Source of the DNA: CAWGCE01 sp964480915
GTDB lineage: Bacteria > Planctomycetota > Planctomycetia > Pirellulales > Pirellulaceae
Length of the DNA: 64,000 nucleotides
Assembly (NCBI GenBank): GCA_964480915.1
Contig: CAYZRS010000007.1
Coordinates: 62,001 to 126,000, forward strand
Direction: 5' to 3'
The notes beneath the pieces were generated by a model, which worked only from the letters and a program-made list of their open reading frames with translations, was not told the origin of the DNA and ran no database searches. Numbering within the stretch: the first letter of the stretch is position 1; every line of letters begins with the position of its first letter. Shown here in pieces: positions 18,061 through 27,332 of the stretch. The translations under genes and the position numbers were made by a program.

Positions 18061-18624
18061 ATGATTCTAGGTGGCGATGAAATCGAAAGTCGACTTGGCT
18101 CGGATATTGTGATCGAGCCTTTTGATGCCGAGCAGTTGAATTCGAACAGCTATAACTTGACGCTTCACAATGAAATCATGGTCTATGAGGAAGTTGTCCT
18201 CGACATGCGGAAATTGAACCGCACGCGTCGCGTTCGTATTCCCGCAGACGGCATGGTGCTGAAGCCCGACCAACTCTACTTGGGTCGTACCGCAGAACGA
18301 ACCGAAACGCACAACCTCGTGCCGATGATTGAAGGGCGATCGTCCGTCGGCAGGCTGGGACTGTTTGTCCATGCCTCAGCCGGTTTTGGCGACGTCGGCT
18401 TCTGCGGATACTGGACGTTGGAGATGTATGCCGTGCAGCCGGTTCGCATCTACCCCGGAGTCCCAATCTGCCAGATTTTCTATCATGAATTGTCCGGTGC
18501 TGCCGAGTCGTACTCCAGCGACAAGTACCAAAACAATACCGACATTCAGCCAAGCTTACTCTACAAAGAGCTGAACCCCGACGCGGTCCACGAGGACCCC
18601 CAGCGCCGTTTCGCGTTCGAGTAA
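18061..18624 (+). CDS. dcd: dCTP deaminase, possibly bifunctional (DCD-DUT type)
   Basis: 187 residues of the trimeric dUTPase fold. The enzyme deaminates dCTP to dUTP for thymidylate synthesis. Key residues are visible: EGRSSVGRLG with Arg93, Ser94, Ser95 and Arg98, and the catalytic Glu121 in GYWTLE. The segment SAGFGDVGF is closer to the AGF-x-D-x-GF form of the bifunctional deaminase/dUTPase of mycobacteria and archaea than to the AHRIDPG form of Escherichia coli Dcd. It may therefore release dUMP directly, which is an inference. AGGAG lies nine bases before the ATG. Confidence 0.92.
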   Translation: MILGGDEIESRLGSDIVIEPFDAEQLNSNSYNLTLHNEIMVYEEVVLDMRKLNRTRRVRIPADGMVLKPDQLYLGRTAERTETHNLVPMIEGRSSVGRLGLFVHASAGFGDVGFCGYWTLEMYAVQPVRIYPGVPICQIFYHELSGAAESYSSDKYQNNTDIQPSLLYKELNPDAVHEDPQRRFAFE

Positions 18625-18655
18625 ATCGGACCTTGCTCGTTATCGCGAACCGCGA

Positions 18656-18844
18656 TCAAACCAGCGATCGTAGCGCCAGGAAAGCGCTGCGCGGCAGCAT
18701 GAAGCAGGCCAGTACGGTTGCCAGAAGAATGGTGAACGGAAAGATCGCGGCCCACACGAGAAACCATGTGACCGTGTGCGATAGTTCTGCAGTGCCCGCT
18801 GATGCGGAAATCTGCCCGGGAGTATTCAGTTCAATAGATGCCAT
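18656..18844 (-). CDS. Small single-pass membrane protein downstream of the AAA ATPase
   Basis: 62 residues: a polar N-terminal segment of about 25 residues, then one long hydrophobic helix (VTWFLVWAAIFPFTILLATV and onward to about residue 50) and a short basic tail. It starts 22 bases after the stop of the AAA ATPase gene on the same strand, so it could be its last operon partner and a membrane anchor or docking subunit. No strong ribosome site is visible and no family is recognised, so it could be a chance frame. Confidence 0.5.
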   Translation of the reverse strand: MASIELNTPGQISASAGTAELSHTVTWFLVWAAIFPFTILLATVLACFMLPRSAFLALRSLV

Positions 18845-18866
18845 AACGACTCAATTCTAACTAGGA

Positions 18867-20720
18867 CTACATGACAGAGAAATAATTTCCTGCCGCAAAG
18901 TCAAAGTTTTCATTCGATAGGACCTGGGGTTTTTGGGTGTATTTGCAGTAGTTTTTCACCTGCAGCAACAAGTCACGTGGTTGGCAGCAACGGAATGGGC
19001 GGTCGACTTTTTTGTAGTGCTCTGCAATGAGGTAGTCGATCGCCTTCTGCTCGTGGTCGAATCCCATCAGTGGGCACATGATTTTGAACAGCTCGCGGAA
19101 TTCCGCTTCGGTCGGATTTTCGACCTCGATTTTGTATGGGATACGACGCAGGAACGCGTCATCAACCAGATCCTTAGGCTCGAGGTTGGTCGAGAACACG
19201 ACAAGCTGATCGAAGGGGACTTGGATTTTTTTGCCGCTAGGCAAGTTGAGGAAATCGTATCTCTTTTCTAAGGGAACGATCCAGCGATTGAGCAGCTCAT
19301 CCGTCGTCATTCGCTGGCGGCCGAAGTCATCGATGACGAGTGTGCCGCAGTTACTCTTCAGCTGAATCGGCGCTTCGTTGATGCCCGTGTCGCGATTGAT
19401 GCACAGTTCGAGGTTGTCCATCGTTAACTCACCACCGACGATAAGCGTCGGCCGTTCGATGCGCACCCACCGCTTGTCCACGCGATGGTTCGAGACGATC
19501 GTATCGTCGTCCTCCAGCGGCGCTTCGGTGTGCTGGCTCGGATCGAAGACGCGAATGATTTCGCCGTCGACACCGATCGAGCGAGGAATCCAAATGTGCT
19601 CACCAAAGGCCCGAGTGACCCGTTCGGCGATGCTCGTTTTTCCGTTGCCCGGGAATCCGAACAGGAACATGCCGCGGCCTGAGTTCATGGCCGAACCGAG
19701 GCGGAGAAACATCTTGGGATTGACGAGCAGATCGCTAAACGCGTTCTTTAAATCACTTTCGGTCGGGTTCTGGTGATTGAGCGATTGAGCCTTCACCGAA
19801 TCGCAATAGTCGGACAAGGAGACAGGGGCGGCGCCAAAGTAGGTGCAGTCATTCGCGTAACCACGGGCTCGGTCGCGTCCTTTTTCAGTCAGACTGCAGA
19901 CGTAATCGCCCATCTGGGCCGTATCGCGAAAGTAGATCATCTGGTCGTACTTGAGCCGAGCCAGCAGATCCTGAATGAAGGAAAATGGTACCTTCACCTG
20001 ATCCGAGATCCCCGAACCACTCGCTTCGCCGGAGACCAACAGGTACTTGAGGACAAGCTCTTCCAATTGACTATCATTCAGCCGTGCCTCTTCTAGGCTC
20101 GCCGGCTCTTTGGGAAGGAACTCGGGTGGTGGGGCCGGTTTGGGCGTCACGGGTGGAGCCATCGCGGGCGACATCGGAGCCGCAGGCAGAGGACCGGTAG
20201 GTGGGCCACCGGCGTGCGGCATCGGCACTCCGGGAACTCCTAGTGGCATGCCGCCGGGGCCTCGCTGCTGAGCTGGCGGCTGATTCACCCGCATGATGCC
20301 CGGCTGGCCGGGCTGCCCCTGGGGTGGAGCGATCGGTTGGCCTGGCAGCGGCTGGCCTGGAAAAGGTTGGCCGGGCAGTGGCTGACCCGCAAAGGGTTGC
20401 CCCATGGGTGCGCCGGGGGGCGGCATCATGGGCGCTCTTGGCGGAGGCGTCATGCCGGGGACCGGCTGACCGCCTGGGTTCCCGCTCGCCATGGGTGCGC
20501 CGGGCATCCCGGGCGGGAACGGCTGGCCACCTGGTCCGGGCTGACCTGGCGTTCGCTGATGGACGGCATCAATTTCCAAATTCGAAGGGCCAGGAGGGCC
20601 AGGCGGCAATGGCTGGCGGGGCGGTAAGCCGGGCTCCGAAGGATGGTTGGCCGGCCCTGGGTCTCCGCCCGCCGTGAGGTGGTTAATGCGACTCAGCATC
20701 GCGTCGAGGTCCTGGTCCAT
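18867..20720 (-). CDS. AAA ATPase with Pro/Gly-rich N-terminus and winged helix
   Basis: 617 residues in three parts. Residues 20-205 are low-complexity and dominated by Pro, Gly, Gln and Met, with repeats such as GQPLPGQPFPGQPLPGQP. Residues 210-290 look like a winged-helix module (LVLKYLLVSGEASGSGISDQ onward). Residues 320-617 form the ATPase, with Walker A GFPGNGKT (355-362), Walker B LVIDDF (461-466), sensor FSTN (509-512) and the arginine-containing FLRRIPYK. The arrangement is known to me from uncharacterised planctomycetal ATPases; substrate and process are unknown. The proline-rich segment probably serves as a flexible binding platform. Confidence 0.85.
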   Translation of the reverse strand: MDQDLDAMLSRINHLTAGGDPGPANHPSEPGLPPRQPLPPGPPGPSNLEIDAVHQRTPGQPGPGGQPFPPGMPGAPMASGNPGGQPVPGMTPPPRAPMMPPPGAPMGQPFAGQPLPGQPFPGQPLPGQPIAPPQGQPGQPGIMRVNQPPAQQRGPGGMPLGVPGVPMPHAGGPPTGPLPAAPMSPAMAPPVTPKPAPPPEFLPKEPASLEEARLNDSQLEELVLKYLLVSGEASGSGISDQVKVPFSFIQDLLARLKYDQMIYFRDTAQMGDYVCSLTEKGRDRARGYANDCTYFGAAPVSLSDYCDSVKAQSLNHQNPTESDLKNAFSDLLVNPKMFLRLGSAMNSGRGMFLFGFPGNGKTSIAERVTRAFGEHIWIPRSIGVDGEIIRVFDPSQHTEAPLEDDDTIVSNHRVDKRWVRIERPTLIVGGELTMDNLELCINRDTGINEAPIQLKSNCGTLVIDDFGRQRMTTDELLNRWIVPLEKRYDFLNLPSGKKIQVPFDQLVVFSTNLEPKDLVDDAFLRRIPYKIEVENPTEAEFRELFKIMCPLMGFDHEQKAIDYLIAEHYKKVDRPFRCCQPRDLLLQVKNYCKYTQKPQVLSNENFDFAAGNYFSVM

Positions 20721-20889
20721 GGACTTGCCTGAGGTTATTTGCGATCACGTACGCCCAAAGTTCAAATGGCCAAGGCGGGTGCCATTTCGAGTATCGGCCC
20801 CGACGGGCGATGAATGCAGACGCAAGAGCGCGCAGCGTGAAACCACGATCGAGCCTGGGCCGGTCGTAGTGGTTGCGCAAGCCTGACGG

Positions 20890-22440
20890 TTAACCGAGGA
20901 AGAGCAAGACGTAGATAACGGCCAGCACGATGTGCGCAACCGCGTAGGGGAAAGCGGCTTTGATGAAGCCGGCAAACGAGAGCGTCAGTTTGTTGCGATG
21001 CATGATGGTGACGGCAACCAACGTCGAAGCCGAGCCGATCGGCGTCAAGTTGCCGCCCAAGTTCGCGCCGAAGATGACAGCCCACCACAGCGGATCGGCC
21101 GCTTCCGGTGGCGCGTTAATTTGCGTTCCTAGGCTCGTCAAGATTCGTGACAGCATTGCTGCCAGCGGAATGTTGTCGGTGACCGAACTAAAGGCTGCCG
21201 AGGCAAGCAATACGGCAGCTGTGCCAGACGTTTCACCCAAACCGATGATCTTCGCGAGCACGACGCCGATCGCTTCCAGCACCATGGCATGTTCCATCAC
21301 GTTGATCACAACAAAAAGCGCGATAAAGAAGCCAATCAGATCCCAATCGAGGGCTCGATAGAATTCGTCGGCCGAATGCTTGTATCGCAACAGCATGATC
21401 ATCGCGAAGGCGATCGCCACGAAACCCATTTCCAGGTCGCTCACAACGGGCAGGACCGACGTCGTGGCAATGGTCAGAATGAACAGCACCAACATCGCGG
21501 CGCCGAACCAGAAGAAGCCCCAGCTTTCGATGCCGTCGTTTTCATCAAAATTGGCGACCTGCAATGCGGCCGCTGCTCGCTCTTCCGCCGTCTCCAGGGA
21601 GCGAATCTTGCAGAGCTTCGCCCCCATCCAGAGCGTGACCACGGTCGTCACCACGACGTAGGGCGCGGCCTTAATGAAGAATTCGAAGAAGCTGATGTTG
21701 GCCGCGCTGCCGACGATAATGTTCGGTACCGAGCTGATCAGGGTTAGCAATCCGCCAATGTTCGTCAGCAGTCCTTCAATCAGCAGGAAACTGAGCAGGT
21801 TCTCGTTGCGATCCAGCTTGGCGAGCGAGACGGCTGTGAGCGAACCGACAATAATCATCGCCGTGACATTGTTGAGAACGGCCGAAAAAACGACCGTCAT
21901 GATCCCATAGAAGACCAGCAGTCGCAGCGGGTCACCGCCCGACAGTTTGGTCACCTTGATGGCAATCCAGGTGAAAAGCCCCGACTTGCTGGTAACGTCG
22001 ACGAATAGGCTGGAGCCCAATATGATCGCAATCACGCCCCATTCCACGCCGGGAATGTAGACCGGCATGTGGACTCGATGCCCACCCACGTGCAACGCTT
22101 CGACTTCGCCGTGTTCGGTATCCCCCTCGCCGACATGCGGTACAACGACCTCTTCCTGAGTGCCGTCGTAGTCGGCAGCGACGCCTTCGACCGCCTCATG
22201 CACGATCAGCTCGTCGCTGCCGATGACGACCGAATCGAGCGGCAGGAGCCCCCAGAAGCTGGCGAGAAATAGACAGGCGACAGCAAACAGGCCAGCGATC
22301 ACTGACTTCTTGGCATGCAGCTTTTCTTCAAATGCGAGGCAAAGTATGAGCCCGACAAGCATCGCACCGAAGACCGCCGTTACCCAGCCGGGAACGTGGT
22401 GCGAGGCAGCGAATAATAGTCCATTCAACACGGTGGCCAT
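20890..22440 (-). CDS. ArsB/NhaD-superfamily ion transporter
   Basis: 516 residues with about 12 membrane helices and a polar loop at roughly 70-125 rich in Glu, Val and His. Two inverted half-repeats carry the family motifs: VLNNVTAMIIVGSL with LTNIGGLLTLISSVPNIIVG in the first half, and SVTDNIPLAAM with GANLGGNLTPIGSASTLVAV in the second. These fit the ion-transporter superfamily that includes NhaD sodium/proton antiporters, ArsB and SLC13; ions are not determined by sequence. It starts seven bases after the stop of the universal stress protein gene, so the two form an operon. Confidence 0.85.
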   Translation of the reverse strand: MATVLNGLLFAASHHVPGWVTAVFGAMLVGLILCLAFEEKLHAKKSVIAGLFAVACLFLASFWGLLPLDSVVIGSDELIVHEAVEGVAADYDGTQEEVVVPHVGEGDTEHGEVEALHVGGHRVHMPVYIPGVEWGVIAIILGSSLFVDVTSKSGLFTWIAIKVTKLSGGDPLRLLVFYGIMTVVFSAVLNNVTAMIIVGSLTAVSLAKLDRNENLLSFLLIEGLLTNIGGLLTLISSVPNIIVGSAANISFFEFFIKAAPYVVVTTVVTLWMGAKLCKIRSLETAEERAAAALQVANFDENDGIESWGFFWFGAAMLVLFILTIATTSVLPVVSDLEMGFVAIAFAMIMLLRYKHSADEFYRALDWDLIGFFIALFVVINVMEHAMVLEAIGVVLAKIIGLGETSGTAAVLLASAAFSSVTDNIPLAAMLSRILTSLGTQINAPPEAADPLWWAVIFGANLGGNLTPIGSASTLVAVTIMHRNKLTLSFAGFIKAAFPYAVAHIVLAVIYVLLFLG

Positions 22441-22447
22441 TCCTTAG

Positions 22448-23299
22448 CTAGAGCAACATGAGGGGCCGCTCTCGCAGCTCCACCGTCAACGGGTAGGCGA
22501 GGCCATGCATGGCCAGTTGCTCTTCGTCTTTCGTATTCAGTACGAGCACGTCGATCTGGTGCTCTTCCAGTAATCGGCGATAGTCATTCATGTAATGGCC
22601 CATCGTCACGATCGCCTCGACAGTGATATCCTGCCCCTGCTCCTGAATGATCTTGCGGCACGAGGCGATGTAATCAATCGGCTCTTTTAGCAACTGCTGT
22701 CGAATCGACTGCTCAGCGGTTTCGGTGTTCAGCAGCGGAATCTTGCTAATGGTCGAGTTGAATTTATTGAGAACCCGTTCGTCCTCCACGTGGGTCAGGA
22801 ACAGCTTGCCGCCAGGTTCGGTCAGCGCTGCGGCAAAACTGACCAAACGGTTATCGCCCGTGAGGTGATCGGTGATCGCCATGACGCGGTCGGTATTCTT
22901 CGTGATCGGGTGATTGGCTTCCGGATCGGGCAATAGCAGCACCGGATGCGGCGTCGCCTGAGTCAGCACGTCGACGAAGGTGCCCAGGGTGTACGGATAT
23001 TTCGTGGCCCGCGTCTTCAAATTCCGATACATGCAAATTAGCTCGGTACCGGAGTCTTCGATCTTCTTCATCAGGTCATCGACCGAGTCAAAATCGTCGT
23101 CGTCGATGATTTGCCAGTCGATGGGATGACTCGCCTGGAACGATTTCAGCACGTTATGGGCCGACTTCAGCAAAGGTTCTGCCGACGGCCGGTCGATATC
23201 GACGACAAGCAGGCCACGTTTGATGGAGATCTCCGACGGCGAGAATACTGCCTTGTCGGCAGACTTAAAGACACTCTCAAACTGGTCGATGTTGGTCAT
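22448..23299 (-). CDS. Universal stress protein (tandem UspA-like)
   Basis: About 283 residues from MTNIDQFESVFK; the frame is open for 42 more codons upstream but the extra segment looks non-coding. Two alpha/beta Usp-like halves are visible: GLLVVDIDRP to HPVLLLPDP, and RVMAITDHLTGDNRLVSFAA to QIDVLVLNTKDE. The usual nucleotide-binding G-x2-G-x9-G-S/T motif is not obvious in either half, so nucleotide binding is uncertain. Close coupling to an ion transporter gene suggests it modulates that transporter, as seen for other Usp-transporter pairs. Confidence 0.8.
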   Translation of the reverse strand: MTNIDQFESVFKSADKAVFSPSEISIKRGLLVVDIDRPSAEPLLKSAHNVLKSFQASHPIDWQIIDDDDFDSVDDLMKKIEDSGTELICMYRNLKTRATKYPYTLGTFVDVLTQATPHPVLLLPDPEANHPITKNTDRVMAITDHLTGDNRLVSFAAALTEPGGKLFLTHVEDERVLNKFNSTISKIPLLNTETAEQSIRQQLLKEPIDYIASCRKIIQEQGQDITVEAIVTMGHYMNDYRRLLEEHQIDVLVLNTKDEEQLAMHGLAYPLTVELRERPLMLL

Positions 23300-23406
23300 A
23301 CCGAATTGCCAGAAATAGGCATCTGCAGGGTCTGGAATCAGGGAAAGTTGTCTCAGCATAACAGCTGCCCCGCAAAGCGACGATACGTACCCGTTGGCAA
23401 CCGACC

Positions 23407-23435
23407 AAGACATTCGGACCGCCATTCGCTAGAAT
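23407..23435 (+). promoter_or_regulatory. Candidate sigma-70-like promoter of the aconitase gene
   Basis: AAGACA (23407-23412), a 17-base spacer and TAGAAT (23430-23435) precede acnA by about 85 bases. The leader between contains a GGGG-ATAA-CCCC mini-hairpin and a second stem (CGAGCC 23469-23474, GGCTCG 23479-23484). Planctomycete promoter consensus is poorly defined, so this is tentative. Confidence 0.35.
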
Positions 23436-23520
23436 TTCGGGGATAACCCCAGAATGACCAACCACGGGCGAGCCGATTGGCTCGACCACGATTCAAGCGA
23501 TTCAGGTGAAGGACTTATTG

Positions 23521-26232
23521 ATGAGCCAAGTAAAAACTGATCCCTTCGGCGCTCGTGATACCTTTGATACGGGTAGCGGCTCGGCCGGCATTTACCGGTT
23601 GTCGAAACTGGCGGATGCGGGACTGTGTCAGCCGGACTCGCTGCCCTACTCGATTCGCAATCTTTTGGAATCGGTCCTACGAAACTGCGATGGCTACGTT
23701 GTCAGCGAGGAGGATGTCAAAGCGCTCGCCGGCTGGAATGCCCCAGCCCCGGCCAGTGTCGAAATTCCTTTCAAGCCGGCCCGGGTCGTATTGCAGGATT
23801 TTACCGGAGTGCCAGCAGTCGTCGATTTGGCAGCTTTGCGCAGCGCGATGGCTCGGCTCGGCGGCGACCCGACGAAAATCAACCCTTTGATTCCGGTCGA
23901 TTTGGTGATTGATCACTCGGTGCAGGTCGACCGCTTTGGCAGTGGCGATGCGTTGGCTTTGAATGTCGACCTGGAATTTCAGCGCAACAAAGAGCGTTAT
24001 GAATTTCTCCGTTGGGGGCAAAATGCCTTTGACAATTTTCGCGCCGTGCCGCCGAACGTCGGCATCGTTCACCAAGTGAATCTCGAATTCCTGGCGAAGG
24101 GCGTGTTCTTGCGAGAGGACCACGCGGGCCAGGTCGCTGTTCCCGACACTTTGGTCGGTACCGACAGCCATACGACGATGATCAACGGGTTGGGCGTCGT
24201 CGGCTGGGGCGTTGGAGGCATTGAAGCGGAAGCGGTGATGCTTGGGCAGCCGCTCTACATGCTCATGCCAAAAGTCGTTGGGTTTGAGCTCACCGGAAAG
24301 ATGGCGACCGGTGCCACGGCGACCGACCTCGTGCTGATGGTCGTGGAAATTCTCCGCAAGGAAGGTGTTGTCGGTAAATTTGTCGAATTCTACGGCAGTG
24401 GCGTCTCGACAATGTCGCTTGCTGATCGCGCCACGATTGCCAACATGGCTCCCGAATATGGCGCCACAATGGGCTTTTTCCCGGTCGACGACGTGACGTT
24501 GGAGTACATGCGTCTGACTGGCCGTACTGAGGACGAAGTGCAGTTGGTCGAGCGGTACAACAAGGAACAAGGGACGTTTCGATTGGACACGGACGAGATT
24601 CCCAAGTTCACTCAAACGGTCAGCTTAGACTTGGGCACGGTCGAGCCCTCCTTGGCCGGCCCCAAACGTCCACAAGATCGCATCGCGCTCTCTGCCATGA
24701 AAAAGAGCTTTGGTGAAGTGTTGCGAGCGCCGGTCAGTGAGCGAGGATTCGAACTTTCGGACGATGCACTGCAGCGCACCGGGACGATCCAAAACGGATC
24801 GGTATCGACAATCACGCATGGGGCCGTTGTGATTGCGGCGATCACCAGCTGCACGAACACGAGCAACCCCTCGGTGATGGTGGCGGCCGGCTTGCTGGCA
24901 AAGAAGGCGGCCGAGCGTGGCATGAAAGTTCCGGCTCACGTCAAAACCAGCTTGGCGCCAGGTTCGCGCGTGGTCACCGACTATCTGGATAGCGCGGGAC
25001 TTACCGAGGCGTTGGAGGCCCTAGGCTTCCACACGGTCGGTTATGGCTGCACCACGTGCATCGGAAACAGCGGTCCCCTACCAGAGCCGGTCGCGCAGGC
25101 GGTGACCGAAGGTGAGTTGGTTGCCTCGGCCGTGCTGAGTGGTAACCGAAATTTTGAAGGGCGTGTCAATCCGCTCGTGCAAGCGAATTACCTCGCCAGC
25201 CCACCACTCGTTGTGGCCTACGCTTTGGCCGGTACGACCGATATTGATCTCGTGACCGAACCGCTCGGACAAGACGCCCAAGGTCAAGATGTGATGCTTT
25301 CCGACATTTGGCCCACGCTGGAAGAGATTCAAGAGGCCGTGAAATCGTCCGTTCAGCCATCGATGTTTTCAGACCAGTATGGTCAAGCGTTGACGTCGAA
25401 CGAAAAGTGGAACGCGATTGATGTGGGCTCGGGCGATCTCTACGAATGGAATGACTCGAGCACCTACATCCAAGAGCCGCCATTCTTGGTCGGCCTCACC
25501 ACCGATGTCGATCCGATTCAGCCTGTTAAAGGGGCCCGCGTACTTTGCTTGTTGGGCGATTCGGTCACGACCGATCATATTTCACCCGCGGGGGCGATCT
25601 CACAAGACAGCCCAGCGGGCCGTTACCTGGTCGAGAATGGCGTCGATAAACGGGAATTCAACAGCTATGGATCGCGTCGAGGCAACGACCGGGTCATGCA
25701 CCGCGGAACGTTCGCCAATATCCGCATCCGCAATCAACTCGCACCGGGCACCGAAGGTGGCGTCACCACGCACATTCCCAGCGGCGAGCAAATGGCCATT
25801 TACGACGCGGCGACCAAATATCGCGAAGCGGGGACTCCGCTTGTCGTTTTGGCCGGGACCGAATATGGCACCGGCAGCAGTCGAGACTGGGCTGCGAAAG
25901 GGACTTTCCTGCTGGGCGTGAAGGCCGTGATTGCGACCAGCTTTGAAAGGATTCATCGCAGCAACTTGGTCGGAATGGGCGTCCTGCCGCTCGAATTCCC
26001 CAGCGGCCAGTCGTGGAAATCGCTCGGACTGACAGGCCATGAATCGTTCGATGTCGATGTCGACGATAGCCTTCAGCCCCAGGGAATCGCCAGCGTTACC
26101 GCGACATCAGACGACGGCCAAGAGACCAAATTCGATGCGGTGGTCCGCATCGATACGCCGGTCGAGATGGATTACTACCGCAATGGTGGCATCTTGCAGT
26201 TCGTGCTGAGAAAGTTGCTGGCTGAAGGATAA
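23521..26232 (+). CDS. acnA: Aconitate hydratase A
   Basis: 903 residues, the normal AcnA/IRP1 length. It interconverts citrate and isocitrate in the TCA cycle in the cytoplasm. The three 4Fe-4S cysteines are present: Cys444 in ITSCTNTSNP and Cys510 and Cys513 in GYGCTTCIGNSG. Other blocks include GTDSHTTMINGLGV and the C-terminal swivel-domain sequence EYGTGSSRDWAAKG. ATG at 23521 is chosen over an earlier in-frame GTG because AAGGA lies at correct distance. It is monocistronic, divergent from the Usp operon and followed by a terminator shared with the next, convergent gene. Confidence 0.97.
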   Translation: MSQVKTDPFGARDTFDTGSGSAGIYRLSKLADAGLCQPDSLPYSIRNLLESVLRNCDGYVVSEEDVKALAGWNAPAPASVEIPFKPARVVLQDFTGVPAVVDLAALRSAMARLGGDPTKINPLIPVDLVIDHSVQVDRFGSGDALALNVDLEFQRNKERYEFLRWGQNAFDNFRAVPPNVGIVHQVNLEFLAKGVFLREDHAGQVAVPDTLVGTDSHTTMINGLGVVGWGVGGIEAEAVMLGQPLYMLMPKVVGFELTGKMATGATATDLVLMVVEILRKEGVVGKFVEFYGSGVSTMSLADRATIANMAPEYGATMGFFPVDDVTLEYMRLTGRTEDEVQLVERYNKEQGTFRLDTDEIPKFTQTVSLDLGTVEPSLAGPKRPQDRIALSAMKKSFGEVLRAPVSERGFELSDDALQRTGTIQNGSVSTITHGAVVIAAITSCTNTSNPSVMVAAGLLAKKAAERGMKVPAHVKTSLAPGSRVVTDYLDSAGLTEALEALGFHTVGYGCTTCIGNSGPLPEPVAQAVTEGELVASAVLSGNRNFEGRVNPLVQANYLASPPLVVAYALAGTTDIDLVTEPLGQDAQGQDVMLSDIWPTLEEIQEAVKSSVQPSMFSDQYGQALTSNEKWNAIDVGSGDLYEWNDSSTYIQEPPFLVGLTTDVDPIQPVKGARVLCLLGDSVTTDHISPAGAISQDSPAGRYLVENGVDKREFNSYGSRRGNDRVMHRGTFANIRIRNQLAPGTEGGVTTHIPSGEQMAIYDAATKYREAGTPLVVLAGTEYGTGSSRDWAAKGTFLLGVKAVIATSFERIHRSNLVGMGVLPLEFPSGQSWKSLGLTGHESFDVDVDDSLQPQGIASVTATSDDGQETKFDAVVRIDTPVEMDYYRNGGILQFVLRKLLAEG

Positions 26233-26283
26233 GTTCTCGAGACGCCGACCAAAGGCGTCCAAGACCTATTAACGGCCGAAAAA

Positions 26284-26312
26284 AACGCCCGCCGGTGTCG
26301 CCAGCGGGCGTT
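26284..26312 (-). terminator. Terminator between acnA and the PEP-CTERM gene
   Basis: Nine-base perfect arms (AACGCCCGC 26284-26292, GCGGGCGTT 26304-26312). Read on the minus strand the stem is followed by a run of T, fitting a terminator for the PEP-CTERM gene; on the plus strand it is followed by a weaker ATCATTT and may also end acnA. Confidence 0.8.
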
Positions 26313-26340
26313 ATCATTTCATGTGGCGATAGTTACAGTC

Positions 26341-27021
26341 TTACCGTCGGCGAATGAAGCCGAATCCGCACATCAGCAGCAAAACCATTGCCGATGGCTC
26401 TGGAATGATGGTGACCGAACCGCCCAGGAATCGAACGACTTCGCCGGTGCAGCCAATGTCAACGCACGTTCCGTCGGCACTAAAGCTTCGTGGGAAATTC
26501 GTGTCACCACCAAGCGGTCCAGCAGCAAAATCTTGAACACCAGGCAGGTCGAGGCCATTGATCGAGAAGGCAGCCGTGCCGATATCGTCTGCAGTGTATT
26601 TGACCCGGAACACTTCCTTCGGGTTTCCTGGCCCGGCTTGGGTACCGCTGATGAAATTGAACATTCCGCCGGTCGCCGTTTTGCCGGTCGGAAAAGAGGG
26701 CACGCCGGCGTTTGCCCATTCATTTGTGTCGAAGTTTATGATCCCGCCGAACGTGCCTGGATCTTGTGTCAGTAACGAGTTGTCAAACACCCACTGCAAG
26801 TACCCCGTCAAAGCCAGTGTCGTCTCGACAGTGTCTTCGGCAATCACGGCCATATCAAACACGTCACCGACCATGATCGGCTGAGTCAGCGGAGTCTGAG
26901 ATGGGTTGAATACATCGCCAGAATTCTCGAAGAAGTTAACGGTGAAGACAATGTCGGCCGAACTAGCCGAACATATTGCGAGCGCAATTAGGAGAGAATT
27001 TACACGTAAGAGTTTGTTCAT
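26341..27021 (-). CDS. PEP-CTERM exported protein
   Basis: 226 residues with a signal peptide (cleavage near SSADIV at about 22). Its middle is rich in beta strands, Gly, Asn and Thr, and the C-terminus is a classic sorting tail: IPEPSAMVLLLMCGFGFIRRR. The tail directs the protein to the exosortase/EpsH system for surface or matrix sorting. The mature domain contains two cysteines in CVDIGC, probably a disulfide. It resembles cohesin-like or adhesive PEP-CTERM proteins but no specific domain is claimed. Confidence 0.85.
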   Translation of the reverse strand: MNKLLRVNSLLIALAICSASSADIVFTVNFFENSGDVFNPSQTPLTQPIMVGDVFDMAVIAEDTVETTLALTGYLQWVFDNSLLTQDPGTFGGIINFDTNEWANAGVPSFPTGKTATGGMFNFISGTQAGPGNPKEVFRVKYTADDIGTAAFSINGLDLPGVQDFAAGPLGGDTNFPRSFSADGTCVDIGCTGEVVRFLGGSVTIIPEPSAMVLLLMCGFGFIRRR

Positions 27022-27332
27022 TAGTCGTTCCCCTAGTTTTTAAGATTCAAGAAAATTGCAATAGCAATCTCCGACCATTCCAAGCTAGTCGAGCGACTGG
27101 CATTCCGCAATCATCTTGCTGGAAAACAATTGACATTTCGCGGCAATCGGCTGGTCGCCCCCCCAATGGGACGCAATCGTGACAAGATTGGTGTTTTGGA
27201 CTAGGCTGGCCCATGTCCGGGTTGCGCCGACTATTCCAGTTCGGCGTTAGCTCGCTTCAGCGGACGGTTCAAATTCTGGTGGTGCCCGCCATTGAATTTT
27301 CGCTTCTGTGCAACCTTGAGGGGGGATCGCTC
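27022..27332. other. Divergent intergenic region, 311 bp
   Basis: No gene is seen. It separates two divergent genes for exported PEP-CTERM proteins and must hold both promoters; a strong GAGGGGGGA ribosome site precedes the right-hand gene. No clear palindrome or riboswitch-like fold was recognised. Confidence 0.5.

Noticed and set aside
23677..24615. A 312-codon minus-strand frame opposite acnA
   Set aside because: Antisense to a highly conserved enzyme; no independent support.
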